From DAIDAN01 sp049303335 (lineage in GTDB: Archaea; Aenigmatarchaeota; Aenigmatarchaeia; Aenigmatarchaeales; DAIDAN01), in contig JBAQNA010000004.1 in NCBI GenBank assembly GCA_049303335.1, forward strand, positions 1-54,558: a stretch of DNA of 54,558 nt, given 5' to 3'. Made by a program: the position numbers and the translations under genes. This document shows, piece after piece, positions 51,300 through 54,558 of this stretch. Within the stretch, counting starts at the first letter, position 1. Each line of letters starts with the position of its first letter. The notes under the pieces are model-generated. The model was not told where the DNA came from. It worked only from the letters and a program-made list of their open reading frames with translations, and ran no database searches.

Positions 51300-51317
51300 T
51301 TTAAATCCTTTTCGGTG
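51300..51317 (+). promoter_or_regulatory. Promoter with shared TTTAAATCCTTTTCGGTG block
   Basis: Identical over 18 bp to 40579-40596, again with the first T 30 bp before the start ATG (51330). Related copy upstream of 20306 on the minus strand. Confidence 0.6.
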
Positions 51318-51329
51318 TATAAGATAAAT

Positions 51330-51851
51330 ATGAGAGAAGAACAAAAAGAGAAAAAGTTTGCATTGCCGAATACCGACACAATTATAAAGATTCTGGAAAA
51401 GTCTAAGACTTCTCCTTTTAACGAGATAGGCGGGACTTTAACTAATCCTGAATATTCTTTATACGAAAGATTAAGAAAGTTTGCCACCGTTCTCGAAGTA
51501 AAAGACACGGAAATTAAAAAATATTATAAAAGCAAAGACAGAGATTTTTATAAAAAAGGTATTCCTCTTGGCGAGCCTGATGAAATTCTAATTAGCAAAG
51601 CAGGGGAGATTTGTGGTGGACACGACAGACAGGTGTTCAAAGATTCCATAGATTTGATAAGTCAGTACCTCAAAAAAGGCTATGAACTTTCTTACATTTA
51701 TTTAGAAGCGGAAAAAAGCGTGTTTGAAATGGACAGCCTTGCGCATATTTCTTTCGACAAAAGAGCCACAGAAATAAGATATAATGCAGAATTTGAAGAG
51801 AAGATAGCGCCTGTTTTAGAATTAATAGAAGCTTCAGTTCCGCTTTTGTAA
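51330..51851 (+). CDS. Hypothetical protein, 173 aa
   Basis: ATG 51330 is used because the shared promoter block places transcription start just upstream; the longer frame from 51285 runs through the promoter. The 173-residue protein is soluble and mostly helical, with YSLYERLRKFATVLEVKDTEIKKYYKSKDRD, GKAGEICGGHDRQVFKDSIDLISQYLKKGYELSYIYLEAEKS patterns and no known motif. It lies between two coiled-coil genes on the other strand. Not assigned. Confidence 0.6.
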   Translation: MREEQKEKKFALPNTDTIIKILEKSKTSPFNEIGGTLTNPEYSLYERLRKFATVLEVKDTEIKKYYKSKDRDFYKKGIPLGEPDEILISKAGEICGGHDRQVFKDSIDLISQYLKKGYELSYIYLEAEKSVFEMDSLAHISFDKRATEIRYNAEFEEKIAPVLELIEASVPLL

Positions 51852-51871
51852 TAGTTTAAGAATATAAAACA

Positions 51872-52255
51872 TTACTGCTCTTTCTTCTCCCTCATCATTC
51901 TCTCGACATCATCCTTTGTCACGAAGGAGCTTCTCATCGGATTGTAAAGGCTTAAAATGTTTTCAAGCTCGAGCACCTCGTTCTTCTTCACGGTCTTCCC
52001 CATGTCGCGCGCGATCTTGCTCACGTCGTTCTCGATTTTCATAACCCTTGCGTCCATTTCCCTTATTGCCGCCAGGACTTCCTCCGTTTTCAGCCTCGCG
52101 TTTTCCGCGTTCCGCAGAATCATGTCCTCCGCGGAGCCGATTTTCGTCTCGATTGCGCGGTTCCTCTCCTCCAGCACGCGAACCCTCCTGCCGTGCTCGT
52201 TCAGCCGCCGGACTATCTCGTCAAGCATCGTCTGCAGGTCTTTTGGCGTTGGCAT
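51872..52255 (-). CDS. Coiled-coil protein, 127 aa
   Basis: ATG 52255 is the start. Residues 5-95 are a nearly continuous coiled coil (LQTMLDEIVRRLNEHGRRVRVLEERNRAIETKIGS..., DARVMKIENDVSKIARDM), and the C-terminal part has NILSLYNPMRSSFVTKDDVERMM. The arrangement, a coil followed by an 'ENILSLYNP'-type segment, recalls archaellum proteins FlaC/FlaD, which bind the FlaI-type ATPase. It is divergent from the pilus ATPase gene with a 98-bp gap. This is a link by context rather than firm homology. Confidence 0.65.
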   Translation of the reverse strand: MPTPKDLQTMLDEIVRRLNEHGRRVRVLEERNRAIETKIGSAEDMILRNAENARLKTEEVLAAIREMDARVMKIENDVSKIARDMGKTVKKNEVLELENILSLYNPMRSSFVTKDDVERMMREKKEQ

Positions 52256-52353
52256 GAAAGTCAACCTTTATCAGAAAGCTGTTTTCCTTATTTATTTATT
52301 CCACCACTAATATATGTTTACCGGCTATTAAGCGTTATTAAAAGGTATTTGCC

Positions 52354-54558
52354 ATGGTCTTTGAAATCGAAATTCAGGAGGGCGGGATTCTGCGGATAAA
52401 CTGCCTCGGCTCGATATACGGGTGCAGCCTCGAGGATTCCGACGTGGTGCTGTCAAAGGTCATAGACGCGATGATAGCTGAAAGGAAGATAACGAGCATA
52501 ATCCTTGCGGAGTCGCGCGAGTACGAGTACGACTTCCAGCAGACGAAGCTCCTGCTTGAGATAGCGAACGCGTTCACCACAATCATGCGCGAGAGAAAAA
52601 TTGTTTCCCTGAAAAATTTCGGCGCGGCGGGAAGCGCGTGCGAGAGGCTTTTTCCGGTCTGGTATTCCTGGGCGAACGACCTCGTGGCAAGCCAGCTCCG
52701 CTCCGACCCCGTGGGCGCGTACGTGAACCTCACAAGGGAGCTGCGGCACGCGAAGGTGAAAGCCGCGACTGTCGGCTGCTACGGGCATTATGTCGCAAAC
52801 GTTCTCGAGCCCCTGAAAGAAATTTTGGAAGGCTGCCAGCTGATCCAGATGGCGAAGCCGTATCTCGAAGGATACCACATAGGGGACCGCGCGATATACA
52901 GGGAAATTTTCCACCCGTCCGTGCGCCCGAACTTCATGTACACGAAATACATGATGCAGCCGCCGGAGGGCGAGGCGATAGAAAAATACAAGGTCGGGGA
53001 TGTTGAAATAGAGATTTACAAGGTGCCGGGAAAAGTCAGGTACGTCTATTACACGGTCCCGCCGGAGTTCACGCTTTCCGAGGACGAGTACGTGCTGCTT
53101 GACGAGGCGAAAAGAATTCTGGAGGAGCGCAGGCCGAAGGAATTCGAGATGAAGGACCAGGAAAAAATGCGCGAAGTTTTCTACAACATAGGCATCGAAC
53201 TGCTGCGGGATCTGGCCGACCAAGGCGGAAAGTCGGTGAGCCAGCAGCAGCTTGAAAGATTGTCTTCAATACTGACGCGCTACACCGCGGGACTTGGAAT
53301 TTTGGAAGTGCTTCTCGCTGACGAGAACGTGCAGGATATTTTCATCAACTCCCCGCTCGGGACAGTGCCGACATACATATACCATTCGAAGTACGAGGAG
53401 TGCGAAACCAATTTGATTCCGACGAGAACGGACGGGGAAAGATGGGCGACGAGATTCAAGCTCATTTCCGGAAGGCCGCTTGACGAGGCAAACCCCGTGC
53501 TTGACACGGAAACATACGCGTCCGGGGGCCGCGCGAGAGTCGCGGCGATTTATCCGAAGCTCTCGCCGGACGGAATGGCAATGGCGCTCCGCAGGCACCG
53601 CGAGCGGCCATGGACCCTGCCGCTTTTTCTTGACGTGAAATTCGTGAACCCGCTGTTCGCAGGACTGATGAGTTTTGCGACAGACTACGGAAGAACTTAT
53701 CTTATCGCGGGAACGCGCTCCGCGGGAAAAAGCTCGCTGCTCGGCTCGCTAATGCTCGAGATACAGCCGCGGTATCGCGTCATTACAGTGGAAGACACTC
53801 TTGAGTTGCCTGTCGAACAATTGCGCGCGCTCGGCTACAACATCGAGAGGATGAAGTCGCGCTCCGTCATCACGCACGTTGAAACCGAACTGCCCGCGGA
53901 CGAGGCGATAAGAACCGCTTTGAGACTGGGCGATTCGAGCCTGATAATCGGCGAAGTCCGCTCGCTGGAGGCGAAGGCGCTTTACGAGGCAATGAGAATC
54001 GGCGCGCTCGCAAACGTTGTAGCGGGGACAATACACGGCGATTCAGCCTACGGTGTTTTCGACAGGGTTGTCAACGACTTGCAGGTTCCGCCGACGAGCT
54101 TCAAGGCAACCGACCTCGTGGTGATTTGCAACCGATTGCGCTCCGCGGACGGAATGCATTCTTTCCGCCGCGTTACAGGCGTTACGGAAGTCAGGAAACA
54201 CTGGCAGAAAGATCCCGCGGAAGAGGGCGGATTCGTGAACCTGCTGGATTATTCATCCAAATCCGATACGCTGAAAGCTTCTGGCACATTGCTGAACGGC
54301 GAGAGCACCATACTGAACGACATCGCGAGAAGCGTGAAGGAGTGGTCCGGCAACTGGGCGGCGGTCTGGGACAACATAAACCTGCGCGGCAAAATCGCGC
54401 AAACGATTGTGGAGATTGCGAACCATACGGACAGGAACCTGATGGAGGCGGAGACCGTGGTGGACAGCAACCAGATGTTCCACATTCTTTCGGAGCGCTC
54501 CAAGAACGAGAACGGCTTCATCGACACGGAGCGGGTTTACAACGACTGGCTGGAATGG
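52354..54558 (+). CDS. Type II/IV secretion-type ATPase (GspE/FlaI/TadA family), 3' end outside window
   Basis: The frame is open from ATG 52354 to the window edge, 735 codons. The N-terminal 300 residues are a family-specific domain; the core has Walker A AGTRSAGKSS (452-460), an Asp box VEDTLELP, Walker B SSLIIGEVRS (about 529-537) and a His box TIHGDS (559-564), as in archaeal pilus and archaellum motor ATPases. It powers assembly of a pilus or archaellum, or secretion, at the membrane. A membrane partner (TadC/FlaJ-like) is expected just past the right edge. GspE-like residues are intact. Confidence 0.9.
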   Translation, partial: MVFEIEIQEGGILRINCLGSIYGCSLEDSDVVLSKVIDAMIAERKITSIILAESREYEYDFQQTKLLLEIANAFTTIMRERKIVSLKNFGAAGSACERLFPVWYSWANDLVASQLRSDPVGAYVNLTRELRHAKVKAATVGCYGHYVANVLEPLKEILEGCQLIQMAKPYLEGYHIGDRAIYREIFHPSVRPNFMYTKYMMQPPEGEAIEKYKVGDVEIEIYKVPGKVRYVYYTVPPEFTLSEDEYVLLDEAKRILEERRPKEFEMKDQEKMREVFYNIGIELLRDLADQGGKSVSQQQLERLSSILTRYTAGLGILEVLLADENVQDIFINSPLGTVPTYIYHSKYEECETNLIPTRTDGERWATRFKLISGRPLDEANPVLDTETYASGGRARVAAIYPKLSPDGMAMALRRHRERPWTLPLFLDVKFVNPLFAGLMSFATDYGRTYLIAGTRSAGKSSLLGSLMLEIQPRYRVITVEDTLELPVEQLRALGYNIERMKSRSVITHVETELPADEAIRTALRLGDSSLIIGEVRSLEAKALYEAMRIGALANVVAGTIHGDSAYGVFDRVVNDLQVPPTSFKATDLVVICNRLRSADGMHSFRRVTGVTEVRKHWQKDPAEEGGFVNLLDYSSKSDTLKASGTLLNGESTILNDIARSVKEWSGNWAAVWDNINLRGKIAQTIVEIANHTDRNLMEAETVVDSNQMFHILSERSKNENGFIDTERVYNDWLEW

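Noticed and set aside
52453..53223. 256-aa open frame antisense to the pilus ATPase
   Set aside because: The plus strand is open for the full 2.2 kb with Walker motifs; the antisense frame has none.
1..54558. CRISPR array
   Set aside because: No regularly spaced direct repeats were seen anywhere, and the Cas4-like nuclease has no cas neighbours.

Overview
This window is archaeal chromosome. The evidence is an MCM replicative helicase with an intein, ribosomal protein eL33 (L35Ae), class I lysyl-tRNA synthetase, archaeal-type PheST, GlyRS and TrpRS, an Nre repair protein with a C-terminal PCNA-binding tail, an XPD-type helicase, a DacZ-like c-di-AMP synthase, TATA-type promoters, GGTGA-type ribosome binding sites, and a tRNA-Asp interrupted by two bulge-helix-bulge introns at non-canonical sites. 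The compact layout, split and fused Glm enzymes and unusual tRNA introns suggest a DPANN-type lineage (for example Micrarchaeota or a relative). That placement is inference; no rRNA gene is present to settle it.

Layout. 1-811: the end of a transposase joined to a 5'-truncated membrane-protein gene. 867-6914: housekeeping and repair genes (mcm with intein, queC, dacZ, radC). 6915-15573: a defence operon on the minus strand in which a complete type I restriction-modification system (hsdM, hsdS, hsdR) encloses two Shedu-like PD-(D/E)XK proteins and an unidentified membrane protein. 15625-18560: a small zinc-ribbon gene, a complete 904-bp insertion sequence with an 8-bp target duplication, a densely structured non-coding stretch, and a two-gene unit of a 57-aa protein plus a LAGLIDADG protein. 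18543-24844: nreA, tspO, a DHH phosphoesterase, trm1, a winged-helix/S-layer-like regulator and small unknowns. 24969-29421: an operon covering every step from fructose-6-phosphate to UDP-GlcNAc, with bacterial GlmU split so that its pyrophosphorylase half is fused to the mutase. 29418-33980: eL33, the intron-bearing tRNA-Asp, lysS, a ferritin-like/VIT1 iron protein and a PHP phosphoesterase.

34058-40243 (minus strand) is a tight operon that both makes and charges phenylalanine: small Cys protein, chorismate mutase, prephenate dehydratase, Nudix hydrolase, pheS, a short-chain dehydrogenase, pheT and a membrane protein. 40261-42925 holds a frameshifted gene, trpS and several very small genes that share one start-region sequence. 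43039-54558 holds an XPD-like helicase, a nuclease/EVE-like fusion, GlyRS, a RecB/Cas4-like nuclease, a rhomboid protease, a stand-alone LigD-type phosphoesterase, coiled-coil proteins, and a type IV pilus/secretion ATPase that runs off the right edge.

AT-rich genes (107-811, 9979-14031, 21899-22429, 34058-34807, 44958-45944) stand out from the more GC-rich core and are probably accessory. Three small unknown genes share an almost identical promoter sequence. No CRISPR array, rRNA or replication origin was recognised.
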